Part shown: one piece after another, positions 1-7,059 of the stretch
Layout of the letters: each line of letters begins with the position of its first letter
Position numbering within the stretch: the stretch's first letter is position 1
DNA from: Candidatus Choladousia intestinavium
GTDB taxonomy: Bacteria > Bacillota > Clostridia > Lachnospirales > Lachnospiraceae
DNA length: 42,125 nucleotides
Reading direction: 5' to 3'
Assembly (NCBI GenBank): GCA_018712785.1
Contig: DVGK01000007.1
Span: forward strand, 1 to 42,125
The notes under the pieces: generated by a model
Told to the model about the DNA's origin: nothing
The model's input: the letters and a program-made list of their open reading frames with translations, nothing else
Database searches by the model: none
Program-made: the position numbers and the translations under genes

Positions 1-76
1 AATGAATTTCTAACTAAAACCGCCTTCATACAATGGCTGCCTTAATACTAAAATAAAAGAAAATATAATAAACCGG

Positions 77-105
77 TTGATTCCTTTGCGGTTTGTTTAT
101 ATGAT
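77..105 (+). promoter_or_regulatory. Putative promoter upstream of the phosphorylase operon
   Basis: A -35-like TTGATT (77-82) and a -10-like TATGAT (100-105) are separated by 17 bp. Transcription would begin near 112, inside the left arm of the hairpin at 105-142, so this may be a chance match or a promoter that overlaps the terminator of a gene lying left of the window. Confidence 0.4.
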
Positions 106-150
106 TAGAGCATCGGAGAAATAGATTCTTCCGATGCTCTAACTTCTTTT
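105..150 (+). terminator. Rho-independent terminator or leader hairpin
   Basis: A perfect 13-bp stem (105-117 with 130-142) has a 12-nt loop and is followed by a T-rich run to about 150. It most simply ends a + strand gene lying left of the window. Because it sits 60 bases before the first coding region it could also act as an attenuator for the downstream operon. Confidence 0.7.
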
Positions 151-204
151 TAAACGAATCAGAGAAGGATCCGGCATATGTTTCAGGGAAAGGAGAGAAA
201 ATTT

Positions 205-984
205 ATGATTTTAGAAGAGTTCGATCAAAACAGGAAAGCAGTTGTCAATCCGGAAGATACTACGAAACCGGTGGCGGGAATGCCCCAGGTGGCAGCGGCC
301 TGCTATTCCGCTGTGACCTTTGAGAGAATGCTGGGCGAACTGGATGCAGAGGTGATCGCCTCCACCAGTACGGCCAACGGAACGGCGCTGATTTACAGAG
401 CAGTCTATAAGGAAACGGAGATCGGACTCTTTATGCTTCCGGTAGGCGCTCCTGCAAGCGTTTCCATGCTGGAAGAGGTGTACCGGATGGGAGCCGAGAA
501 AATCATTGTCTTTGGAACCTGCGGCGTTCTGGATCAAAGTATAGAGGACTGTTCCATTATTCTTCCGGACAGCGCGGTGAGAGATGAGGGGACAAGCTAC
601 CATTATGCTCCTGCGGCAGATGAGATAAAAGTAAATGAAAAATACAGAGATATTTTTACAGAGATGCTGGAAGAATTCCAGGTGAAGTATACGGTGGGAA
701 AGACCTGGACCATGGATGCCATCTACCGGGAGACGCCGGAAAAGGTAAGACGCAGGAAGCAGCAAGGCTGCGTTTGCGTGGATATGGAGTGTTCGGCTAA
801 TGCGGCGGCAGCCAGGTTCAGAGACAAGGACCTGGTGCAGTTTTTCTATGCGGCGGATAATCTGGATGCTGAGAAATGGGAGCCCAGAAGCCTGAGCAAT
901 GATTCTAAATTAGAAGAAAAGGACAGAATCGCAGCGATTGCTCTGGAGCTGGCAGTGAGAATCAGTAATGTAGGGATTAAGTGA
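205..984 (+). CDS. Nucleoside phosphorylase, uridine phosphorylase-like
   Basis: The 259-residue product looks like a member of the PNP/UDP phosphorylase family, which splits nucleosides with phosphate to give a free base and (deoxy)ribose 1-phosphate in cytoplasmic salvage. The phosphate/ribose-binding region reads IIVFGTCGVLD, and VDMECSANAAA near the C-terminus matches the conserved Met-Glu ribose contact. The start at 205 is preferred over the upstream ATG at 178 because AGGAG lies just before it and the extra residues are not family-like. It is the first gene of a tight four-gene operon, and its stop overlaps the region where the Nudix gene begins. Uridine rather than purine specificity is an inference from overall resemblance. 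Confidence 0.85.
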   Translation: MILEEFDQNRKAVVNPEDTTKPVAGMPQVAAACYSAVTFERMLGELDAEVIASTSTANGTALIYRAVYKETEIGLFMLPVGAPASVSMLEEVYRMGAEKIIVFGTCGVLDQSIEDCSIILPDSAVRDEGTSYHYAPAADEIKVNEKYRDIFTEMLEEFQVKYTVGKTWTMDAIYRETPEKVRRRKQQGCVCVDMECSANAAAARFRDKDLVQFFYAADNLDAEKWEPRSLSNDSKLEEKDRIAAIALELAVRISNVGIK

Positions 985-995
985 GGATGACAGGT

Positions 996-1526
996 ATGGG
1001 TCAGTGTATAAAGGAATACAATTTGGATTTAAAGGATTACAAAGAGGGGGGATCCGTTTTCAGGAGAAGGGCTGTCAGGGGAATTATAAAGCAGGGTGAG
1101 AAATACCTGGTGATACATGGAAAGTATGGCGATTACAAATTTCCGGGAGGCGGCATGAAGGAGGGAGAAGAGCTTTCTGACACTCTGATTCGGGAGGTCC
1201 GGGAGGAGACCGGATTCCAGGTACTCCCGGACAGCATGAGGGATTACTTTCTGGTTCATGAAAGAAGAAAAGGCGAACCGGAGGATCTGCTGGAAATGGA
1301 TTCCTGGTATTACTTCTGCCAGGTGGAGGAAGGCCAGCATGAACGAAATCTGGACGATTATGAGAAGGAGTATGACTATCAGGTGAGCTGGATGACACTG
1401 CCGGAAATCATCCAAAAGAATGAGGAAGTGAAGGATTCCAGCAGAATTCCCTGGATTGTAAGAGAAACGATGGTCATGAGAAAAATACAGGAAATGGAAT
1501 CAAAGAAGGAGAGTGTGTCTGTATGA
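996..1526 (+). CDS. Nudix hydrolase
   Basis: A complete Nudix box (G-x5-E-x7-REVREETGF) lies at about residues 52-74 of a 176-residue protein. The family hydrolyses nucleoside diphosphates linked to another group, with Mg2+ bound by the REVREE helix. The substrate cannot be read from the sequence. Possible starts are GTG 981, ATG 987 and ATG 996. I chose 996 because GAGG at 983-986 is well spaced for it. The gene follows the phosphorylase without a gap, and its TGA overlaps the ATG of the beta-lactamase-like gene (ATGA), so translation is probably coupled. Together with the phosphorylase it suggests nucleotide housekeeping or salvage. Confidence 0.88.
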   Translation: MGQCIKEYNLDLKDYKEGGSVFRRRAVRGIIKQGEKYLVIHGKYGDYKFPGGGMKEGEELSDTLIREVREETGFQVLPDSMRDYFLVHERRKGEPEDLLEMDSWYYFCQVEEGQHERNLDDYEKEYDYQVSWMTLPEIIQKNEEVKDSSRIPWIVRETMVMRKIQEMESKKESVSV

Positions 1527-2404
1527 AAGTTGATCTGGGAGGATTTATAGAAAAGGCTGCTCCACTGAGAGCTTTATCCGTGGTGGTATCGAAGGATGGA
1601 GAAAGGATCGGGGAGTATCATTGGGACGAAAAGTGCCGCAGAAATATTTATTCTGCCACCAAAAGTTTTACTTCGGCTGCCGTGGGAATTGCTCTGAAAG
1701 AGGGGCTTTTAAGCCTGGAGGAGAAACTGACGGAGGCTTTTTCGGAGGATTTGCCGGGGCAGATCAGTGAAAACTTAGAAAAAGCTTCAGTCAGAGACTT
1801 GCTGACTATGTGTCTGGGACAGGGTAAACCGGCTTTGATGGGAGGGGAGAGGCCTTACTATACGGAAAAGGACTGGGTGAAATTCTCTCTGGCTCTTCCC
1901 TTTGAATATGAGCCCGGTACAAAGTTTCTTTATAATAACGTGGGCCCTTATCTGGCAGGCGTCCTGGTTCAGAGAAGAGCGGGCTGCGACCTGGCGGCCT
2001 ATTTAAAACCGAGACTGTTTGATCCGCTGGGAATTTTAGGATCCATGTGGGAACGGGATCCCATGGGAAATATCTTTGGGGCAGGCGGCCTGTGTCTTTG
2101 TATAGACGAGCTTCATAAGTTCGGCCTTTTATATCTTCAGGACGGAAACTGGAATGGAAAACAGCTGATTTCCAAAGAATGGGTCAGAGAAAGTACCCGC
2201 AAGCAGGTTGAAAATGAAACACCCTATGGATACGGTTATCTGTTCTGGGGAGACAGGCACGGTGTATTCAGGGCAGACGGCAAGTACAGTCAGCTGTCTA
2301 TGATTATGCGGGAAAAAAATGCGGTGGTATCGATCATGGCAGAGTGCAGGGACAGTGAGGCCCTTCGGGAAGCCATTTTTGACGAGATTTATCCGCAGCT
2401 GTAG
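1523..2404 (+). CDS. Serine hydrolase, class C beta-lactamase/PBP4* family
   Basis: This 293-residue protein carries the SxxK motif SATK at residues 44-47 (Ser44 nucleophile) and a YxN-type motif YNN at residues 137-139, as in the beta-lactamase-related serine hydrolases. A clear KTG triad was not found; the C-terminal GKYSQL segment probably fills that place. No signal peptide or membrane helix is visible, so it is probably cytoplasmic, and an esterase or peptidase-like role is more likely than antibiotic hydrolysis. The start overlaps the Nudix stop by four bases. The true substrate is unknown. Confidence 0.82.
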   Translation: MKVDLGGFIEKAAPLRALSVVVSKDGERIGEYHWDEKCRRNIYSATKSFTSAAVGIALKEGLLSLEEKLTEAFSEDLPGQISENLEKASVRDLLTMCLGQGKPALMGGERPYYTEKDWVKFSLALPFEYEPGTKFLYNNVGPYLAGVLVQRRAGCDLAAYLKPRLFDPLGILGSMWERDPMGNIFGAGGLCLCIDELHKFGLLYLQDGNWNGKQLISKEWVRESTRKQVENETPYGYGYLFWGDRHGVFRADGKYSQLSMIMREKNAVVSIMAECRDSEALREAIFDEIYPQL

Positions 2405-2423
2405 GAGAGTGAAGGAAAGAACC

Positions 2424-3371
2424 ATGATTATCAGTGCCAGCAGAAGGACGGACATCCCCAATTACTATTCTTCCTGGTTTTTGAATCGGATCAGAGAGGG
2501 TTTTGTGCTGGTACGAAACCCTGTGAATCCCCATCAGGTCAGCCGGATCTCACTGGCGCCGGAGGCTGTGGACTGTATTGTGTTCTGGACGAAAAACCCG
2601 GAGCCTATGCTGGAAAGGCTGGGAGAATTAAAGGAATATCCCTTTTATTTTCAGTTCACTCTTACCCCCTATGGAAGAGATGTGGAGGAAAATGTACCTT
2701 ATAAGAAGGATAGAATGATTCCTGTTTTTAAGCGGCTGTCCCAGATGATTGGGGGAGAAAGAGTGGTCTGGAGGTATGATCCCATTCTGTTTTCGGGACG
2801 TTATACGCCCCAGTATCATCTGCAGGCTTTTAAACAGATCGCGGAAGCTTTAAGGGGATACACAGATCAATGTGTCATCAGTTTTGTGGATACGTACGCG
2901 AAAAACAGGAAAGAGCTGCAGGCCTTAGGCATCTATGATCTGCCGGAGGAAGAGCTGGCAGAGTTTGCCGGTAAGCTGGGACAGATGGCGGCGGAAAACG
3001 GCATGGAAATCGGAAGCTGCGCGGAGCGCATGGATCTAGCTCCTTATGGAATTTGTCACAACAGTTGCGTTGACCAGAAAAAAATTGAAAAAATATTGGG
3101 ATGCTCCATAAGGGCCGCCAAGGACAGGAACCAGAGAGAAGCGTGCGGATGTATAGAATCCATAGACATAGGAGCGTATAATACCTGCCAAAACGGATGC
3201 AGATACTGCTATGCCAATGCAGGGATCAGGGCGGCGGCGCGGGAAAGAAAAGAATATGATCCGGATTCGCCGGTTCTTTGCAGCCGTATTCTGGAGGGAG
3301 ACAGGATCACAGAGAGAAAAATGAAATCTTTAAGGGAAGAACAGATTTCCCTGGAGGGAATAGAAGAATGA
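2424..3371 (+). CDS. DUF1848 family protein with C-terminal CX3CX2C cluster motif
   Basis: The 315-residue protein opens with MIISASRRTDIPNYYS, the hallmark of the DUF1848 family. Near its end is C-QNG-C-RY-C (Cys255, Cys259, Cys262), a CX3CX2C arrangement like the one that binds the radical-SAM 4Fe-4S cluster, but placed at the C-terminus instead of the N-terminus. More cysteines lie at about residues 210-245 (CAERM, CHNSC, CGC). An iron-sulphur enzyme is therefore likely, but the reaction is unknown. The start at 2424 fits the family N-terminus; an upstream in-frame extension to 2319 runs inside the preceding gene. It is the last gene of the operon and ends before a bidirectional terminator. 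Confidence 0.8.
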   Translation: MIISASRRTDIPNYYSSWFLNRIREGFVLVRNPVNPHQVSRISLAPEAVDCIVFWTKNPEPMLERLGELKEYPFYFQFTLTPYGRDVEENVPYKKDRMIPVFKRLSQMIGGERVVWRYDPILFSGRYTPQYHLQAFKQIAEALRGYTDQCVISFVDTYAKNRKELQALGIYDLPEEELAEFAGKLGQMAAENGMEIGSCAERMDLAPYGICHNSCVDQKKIEKILGCSIRAAKDRNQREACGCIESIDIGAYNTCQNGCRYCYANAGIRAAARERKEYDPDSPVLCSRILEGDRITERKMKSLREEQISLEGIEE

Positions 3372-3387
3372 AGAAAACCGTATGAAG

Positions 3388-3422
3388 AAACCGGCGCAGG
3401 ATCCCGCGCCGGTTTAAAATAT
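3388..3422. terminator. Bidirectional terminator between DUF1848 gene and pckA
   Basis: A perfect 10-bp stem, AAACCGGCGC (3388-3397) with GCGCCGGTTT (3406-3415), has an 8-base loop and flanking A/T runs on both sides. It can serve both convergent genes. Confidence 0.8.
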
Positions 3423-3461
3423 CTTCTTTTAGAATCTTTTCTTTTCGTCAGAGGACTCTGC

Positions 3462-5066
3462 TCACACCTGAGGACCAGCGGAAACAAGAGCTTTTCCTGC
3501 TGCGTTTCCTTCGTATTTCGCAAAGTTCTTGATGAATCTCTGAGCCAGATCCTTAGCCTTTGTCTCCCACTCGGAAGCATCTGCATAGGTATCACGGGGA
3601 TCCAGAATATTTGTATCAACGCCCGGAAGCTCGGTGGGAACTTCGATGTTGAAGTACGGAATCTTCTTGGTGGGCGCTTTCAGGATATCGCCGCTCAGGA
3701 TCGCGTCGATGATTCCACGGGTATCTTTGATGGAGATACGCTTGCCGGTTCCGTTCCAGCCTGTGTTTACCAGGTATGCCTTAGCGCCGCTCTGCTCCAT
3801 TCTCTTAACCAGCTCTTCTGCATACTTTGTGGGATGCAGCTCCAGGAATGCCTGGCCGAAGCAAGCAGAGAAGGTAGGTGTGGGCTCGGTGATACCACGC
3901 TCTGTACCAGCCAGCTTAGCTGTGAAGCCTGACAGGAAGTAGTACTGTGTCTGCTCCGGAGTCAGGATAGATACAGGCGGAAGTACGCCGAAGGCGTCTG
4001 CGGACAGGAAGATAACTTCCTTAGCTGCAGGAGCGGAAGAAACAGGGCGTACAATATTCTGAATATGAGTGATCGGGTAAGATACACGGGTATTCTCTGT
4101 TACGCTCTTGTCGTCAAAGTCGATCTTTCCGTCTGCATCCAGTGTAACGTTCTCAAGAAGAGCGTTGCGCTTGATTGCGTTGTAGATATCCGGCTCAGAC
4201 TCTTTGTCCAGGTTGATAACCTTTGCGTAGCAGCCGCCCTCGAAGTTGAATACTCCGTTGTCGTCCCAGCCGTGCTCGTCATCACCGATCAGCAGACGCT
4301 TGGGATCTGTGGACAGGGTTGTCTTACCTGTTCCGGACAGACCGAAGAAGATTGCTGTGTTCTTGCCTTCCATATCTGTGTTTGCGGAGCAGTGCATGGA
4401 AGCGATGCCCTTCAGCGGCAGATAGTAGTTCATCATGGAGAACATACCTTTCTTCATCTCGCCGCCGTACCATGTGTTCAGGATTACCTGCTCACGGCTT
4501 GTGATGTTGAATACTACAGCTGTCTCAGAATTCAGGCCCAGCTCCTTGTAGTTCTCAACTTTTGCCTTGGATGCGTTGTAAACAACGAAGTCTGGCTCAA
4601 AGTTCTTCAGCTCTTCTTCTGTGGGCTGGATGAACATATTCTTAACAAAGTGTGCCTGCCAAGCTACCTCCATAATGAAACGGATCGCCATGCGGGTGTC
4701 TGCGTTTGCGCCGCAGAAAGCGTCTACTACGAAAAGTCTCTTGTTAGAAAGCTCTTTCAGGGCAATGTCCTTAACCGTGTTCCAGGTTTCTACACTTGCA
4801 GGATGGTTGTCGTTTTTGTACTCATCGGATGTCCACCATACGGTATCCTTTGAATTCTCATCCATAACGATGAACTTATCTTTGGGGGAACGGCCTGTAT
4901 ATACACCAGTCATTACATTAACCGCGCCAAGTTCACTTACCTGTCCCTTTTCATACCCTTCCAGGCCGGGTTTTGTTTCCTCCTCAAACAGCAGCTCGTA
5001 AGAGGGATTGTACACGATTTCTGTGGTTCCAGTAATGCCATACTTGCTCAAATTGATTTCTGCCAT
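3462..5066 (-). CDS. pckA: Phosphoenolpyruvate carboxykinase (ATP)
   Basis: The 534-residue product has the typical length and motifs of ATP-dependent PEP carboxykinase, which interconverts oxaloacetate plus ATP with PEP, CO2 and ADP. The P-loop GLSGTGKTT is at residues 242-250, and the PEPCK-specific stretch around [16 protein letters not shown] lies at about 202-217. Many gut anaerobes run it towards oxaloacetate to fix CO2 for succinate or propionate, but the direction here is inference. The start has AGAGAGG upstream. It stands alone, with a promoter about 120 bases upstream and a large dyad in its 5-prime leader. Confidence 0.97.
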   Translation of the reverse strand: MAEINLSKYGITGTTEIVYNPSYELLFEEETKPGLEGYEKGQVSELGAVNVMTGVYTGRSPKDKFIVMDENSKDTVWWTSDEYKNDNHPASVETWNTVKDIALKELSNKRLFVVDAFCGANADTRMAIRFIMEVAWQAHFVKNMFIQPTEEELKNFEPDFVVYNASKAKVENYKELGLNSETAVVFNITSREQVILNTWYGGEMKKGMFSMMNYYLPLKGIASMHCSANTDMEGKNTAIFFGLSGTGKTTLSTDPKRLLIGDDEHGWDDNGVFNFEGGCYAKVINLDKESEPDIYNAIKRNALLENVTLDADGKIDFDDKSVTENTRVSYPITHIQNIVRPVSSAPAAKEVIFLSADAFGVLPPVSILTPEQTQYYFLSGFTAKLAGTERGITEPTPTFSACFGQAFLELHPTKYAEELVKRMEQSGAKAYLVNTGWNGTGKRISIKDTRGIIDAILSGDILKAPTKKIPYFNIEVPTELPGVDTNILDPRDTYADASEWETKAKDLAQRFIKNFAKYEGNAAGKALVSAGPQV

Positions 5067-5111
5067 CTTACATTAACCTCTCTTCTAAAAATATTGTTAC
5101 GGTGGATCACA

Positions 5112-5142
5112 TTGCAGGGTACTGTACATACAGACCTTGCAA
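5112..5142 (-). promoter_or_regulatory. Imperfect dyad in the pckA leader
   Basis: A near-palindrome spans 5112-5142. On the minus strand TTGCA, GGT and CTGTA pair with TACAG, ACC and TGCAA, broken only by one mismatch and one bulge, around a two-base centre. It lies between the predicted pckA start of transcription (about 5177) and the pckA start codon. The tiny loop suits a repressor-binding DNA palindrome better than an RNA stem. The protein that binds is unknown. Confidence 0.45.
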
Positions 5143-5183
5143 CATCTCTCAAGAAAATGGGTGCTCCAAATTCCTTCCTCCTA

Positions 5184-5211
5184 ATTATACCTAATAAATT
5201 AATTAAATCAA
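5184..5211 (-). promoter_or_regulatory. pckA promoter
   Basis: On the minus strand, TTGATT (5206-5211) and TATAAT (5184-5189) are 16 bp apart, a near-consensus housekeeping promoter. Transcription would start near 5177, giving a leader of about 110 bases. Confidence 0.65.
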
Positions 5212-5222
5212 TAAAAAATCCG

Positions 5223-5316
5223 CATTTTTTTCAAAAAAATGATAATTTTTTAACGGTCATGAGAGGAAACGCTGCTCCTTATGCAGAATTTTGCGGGCAT
5301 ATTGTATACAGTATAC
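5223..5316. promoter_or_regulatory. Two palindromes upstream of the pckA promoter
   Basis: The rest of the gap between pckA and the next gene (5212-5451) is A/T-rich and has no convincing coding region. It contains CATTTTTTT-C-AAAAAAATG (5223-5241), and GTATAC repeated with one base between (5304-5309 and 5311-5316) within TTGTATACAGTATACC. The second resembles operators of GntR/FadR-type regulators, but no such regulator is encoded nearby. Confidence 0.35.
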
Positions 5317-5352
5317 CGAAAATGCTGAAATTCCTTGTTATTAAAGCATATC

Positions 5353-5381
5353 TGGAAAGTTCAAAAAATATTTGGTAAAAT
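5353..5381 (+). promoter_or_regulatory. Weak candidate promoter for the CDCPAC protein gene
   Basis: TAAAAT (5376-5381) lies 17 bp after TGGAAA (5353-5358). The -10 is reasonable but the -35 is poor. It is about 70 bases ahead of the coding region and is the best match seen in this stretch. Confidence 0.3.
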
Positions 5382-5451
5382 GATACTGCGGGAAAAATAA
5401 AAATTTCAAGCAGACCAGAAAAAGAACTTCAAAAGAGAGAGGGATTTGATT

Positions 5452-5814
5452 ATGACACAGGAAGTATTGAATTATGTGATTGAGAAATCAAAGGAGCTGA
5501 TAAACGCATCGACCTGCAGCAGGGAGGCAAAAGAAGCAGCACAGACGTGGCTGGACGCAGTGAGGACAGACAGAGAGACGGAAGTCACCAAAACATATAT
5601 TGCTGAGCTGGAAGCGGATATTATGCCAATAGAAGGTTTGATTGCCTTTGCGGAGTCAGAGACAGGAGCCAGGGTTTTCGGAGGTGAAGAAGCGGCTGCA
5701 GGAGTTGCGGCTCACGGAAGAGAGATCCAGGCCGCAGGCGGAAAGTACTGCGATTGTCCGGCCTGTGCAGTGGTGGAACAAATTCTTGCCAGAAAAGAAG
5801 AAATGCTGAAATAA
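5452..5814 (+). CDS. Small conserved acidic protein with CDCPAC motif
   Basis: This 120-residue protein is acidic, alanine-rich and predicted to be helical, and near its C-terminus has GKYCDCPACAVVEQIL, with three cysteines that could bind a metal. I recognise it as a family of about 120 residues common in Lachnospiraceae, often labelled molecular chaperone Hsp90 in databases. It has no visible Hsp90 domain, so that label is probably an error. The ATG at 5452 follows GAGAGAGGG; an in-frame TTG at 5446 is less likely. It has no operon partner. Function is unknown. Confidence 0.75.
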   Translation: MTQEVLNYVIEKSKELINASTCSREAKEAAQTWLDAVRTDRETEVTKTYIAELEADIMPIEGLIAFAESETGARVFGGEEAAAGVAAHGREIQAAGGKYCDCPACAVVEQILARKEEMLK

Positions 5815-5841
5815 TTTTGGTAAACAGCAAAAGACGCTTTG

Positions 5842-5872
5842 ATCCTCTGGAGCTTTCCGGGGGATTTATCTT
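5842..5872 (+). terminator. Weak terminator after the CDCPAC protein gene
   Basis: ATCCTCTGG (5842-5850) pairs with CCGGGGGAT (5857-5865), using two G-U pairs and a 6-base loop, followed by TTATCTTT. The U-run is interrupted. Confidence 0.45.
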
Positions 5873-5951
5873 TGTGCGATGTGTGGAAATGGAATAAGAA
5901 TGTACAGTATTTTTAATATTGAGAAAACAGAGACGAAAGGATTTGACTAGA

Positions 5952-6413
5952 ATGGAATTTATAAAGATTCGGGAGCATCCGGAAATGGCGGAAAGAGCCG
6001 CAGGATGGTTTCATGAAAAATGGGGTGTTCCCCGGAAAGAGTACGCAGACAGTATTCAGGAGTGCATCGAGCAGAGAAGCGCTGTTCCCCAGTGGTATCT
6101 CATGCTGGAGGAGGGACAGATTCTGGGCGGATTGGGTGTGATCGAGAATGATTTCCACAACCGGAAGGACCTGGCCCCCAATGTATGTGCTGTGTACGTG
6201 GAGGAGGCGTATCGCTGCCGGGGGATTGCGGGAGAGATGTTGAAGCAGGTGTGCGAAGACATGGAAAGGCAGGGAATAGACACGCTCTATCTGATTACCG
6301 ATCATACCGGTTTCTATGAGCGGTATGGGTGGAGGTTTTTATGCATGGTGCAGGGAGAGGGGGAGGAAGAACCCATCAGAATGTATATTCATGACAATAG
6401 AAAGCCGGCATAG
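5952..6413 (+). CDS. GNAT family N-acetyltransferase
   Basis: This 153-residue protein has the GNAT acetyl-CoA site: a beta-strand VCAVYVEEAYRCRGIAG, with R-C-R-G-I-A as the RxxGxA pyrophosphate loop, at about residues 77-93. The C-terminal GFYERYGWRF is the usual last helix-strand of the fold. The family moves an acetyl group from acetyl-CoA to an amine; the substrate here is unknown. The start at 5952 is preferred over the upstream TTG at 5919 because family-like sequence begins there. It appears to be transcribed alone. Confidence 0.87.
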   Translation: MEFIKIREHPEMAERAAGWFHEKWGVPRKEYADSIQECIEQRSAVPQWYLMLEEGQILGGLGVIENDFHNRKDLAPNVCAVYVEEAYRCRGIAGEMLKQVCEDMERQGIDTLYLITDHTGFYERYGWRFLCMVQGEGEEEPIRMYIHDNRKPA

Positions 6414-6429
6414 CCAGCTTTCTGTTGTC
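6393..6429. terminator. Hairpin at the end of the GNAT gene, convergent with a remnant
   Basis: GACAATAGAAAGCCGG (6393-6408) pairs with CCAGCTTTCTGTTGTC (6414-6429), with two non-Watson-Crick positions and a 5-base loop. The GNAT stop codon lies in the loop. It lacks a strong U-run on either strand. It also lies just past the minus-strand stop at 6437, so it may have served a now decayed gene there. Confidence 0.5.
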
Positions 6430-6436
6430 TCAGATC

Positions 6437-6830
6437 TTAGCGATAGTAATCGATTGCCTGCAGCCGGAAGGTGTTGTTTGTGTAGAAGGTGAGATCCAGG
6501 GTATAGCCGCCTCGGCTTCCGACAGCATCATGCCGTATCGAAGACCGCACAGGGAGGGATTGCTGGAGGTCCACTTCACTTTCCGGTTTTTGGAACAGCA
6601 GTGTTTGGAAAGAGAAGAGGATAAGGACAGGGTTTTCTTATTGTACAGATTCAGGCAAGCAGAAGACTTTTTCAACTTGACATAGTAGCCTATATGAAAC
6701 AGCTGAATAGAGTCGTTTCCATATAGAACCGGCGTCTGAGGAGCAATCTTCGGGACGCCGTAATTTTTGTCCGTATATGTAGCCGAAAAGCTTAAGAGCC
6801 AGGTCTGAAAATTTATAGGCGGGCACAACG
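6437..6830 (-). pseudogene. Decayed fragment with a bacterial Ig-like (BIG2-type) segment
   Basis: No intact gene fits this stretch. One minus-strand frame contains VKLKKSSACLNLYNKKT followed by RKVKWTSSNPSL, which resembles the first half of BIG2 domains of surface proteins. It then loses resemblance, while another minus frame continues plausibly (GGYTLDLTFYTNNTFRLQ) to a stop at 6437. This is the pattern of a frameshifted, truncated surface-protein end. No start, signal peptide or ribosome binding site was found. A + strand open frame at 6425-6685 overlaps it but has no supporting features. Confidence 0.35.
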
Positions 6831-6858
6831 GGGAGATTTTGAGAGTTCAACCGGGGAA

Positions 6859-6887
6859 TTGAAAAAAGAGAAAGAAAATGATATATT
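6859..6887 (+). promoter_or_regulatory. Promoter of the MFS efflux operon
   Basis: TTGAAA (6859-6864) and TATATT (6882-6887) are 17 bp apart. Transcription would begin near 6894, leaving a leader RNA of about 165 bases before the MFS start codon. Confidence 0.7.
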
Positions 6888-6926
6888 TTATACCAGAATC
6901 AATGGAATTAACCGGGAGGTGAAAGA

Positions 6927-6965
6927 TTGAAATTAGCCATTGCGAAAGCTCCATGCAGAGTTTGA
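6927..6965 (+). CDS. Putative 12-residue leader peptide
   Basis: A short frame starts with TTG at 6927, five bases after the strong ribosome binding site GGGAGGTG (6914-6921), and encodes MKLAIAKAPCRV. Such a good binding site on so short a frame, in the leader of a drug-efflux-type gene, suggests a regulatory peptide of the kind that controls erm and mef/msr genes through ribosome stalling. I do not recognise the peptide itself. The stop codon lies in the loop of the first leader hairpin. Confidence 0.45.
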   Translation: MKLAIAKAPCRV

Positions 6966-7053
6966 GGACGATGCATGGAGGAGCAGGTCCGGAAAGGACA
7001 AGTCCTCAGGCTTTGCAGCTTGATTTTAAAAAATAAGATCAAAGGAGCAAAGC
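6949..7053 (+). promoter_or_regulatory. Leader hairpins, candidate attenuator of the MFS gene
   Basis: CTCCATGCA (6949-6957) pairs perfectly with TGCATGGAG (6972-6980), overlapping the end of the leader peptide. Farther on, GCTTTGC (7010-7016) pairs with GCAAAGC (7047-7053), and TTGAT (7020-7024) with ATCAA (7038-7042). The second structure encloses the ribosome binding site of the MFS gene (AAGGAG, 7042-7047). The arrangement fits translational attenuation: a ribosome stalled on the leader could change folding and free the site. A competing pairing between the two hairpins was not shown. Confidence 0.45.
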
Positions 7054-7059
7054 TAAGCA

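Noticed and set aside
4065-4853. Long + strand open frame of 262 codons inside pckA
   Set aside because: It is antisense to a certain gene, is rich in Cys/Val without any domain, and has no ribosome binding site. It is a shadow of pckA codon use.
5094-5378. 94-codon + strand frame between pckA and the CDCPAC gene
   Set aside because: It overlaps the pckA promoter and its dyads, has A/T-rich composition and lacks a good ribosome binding site.
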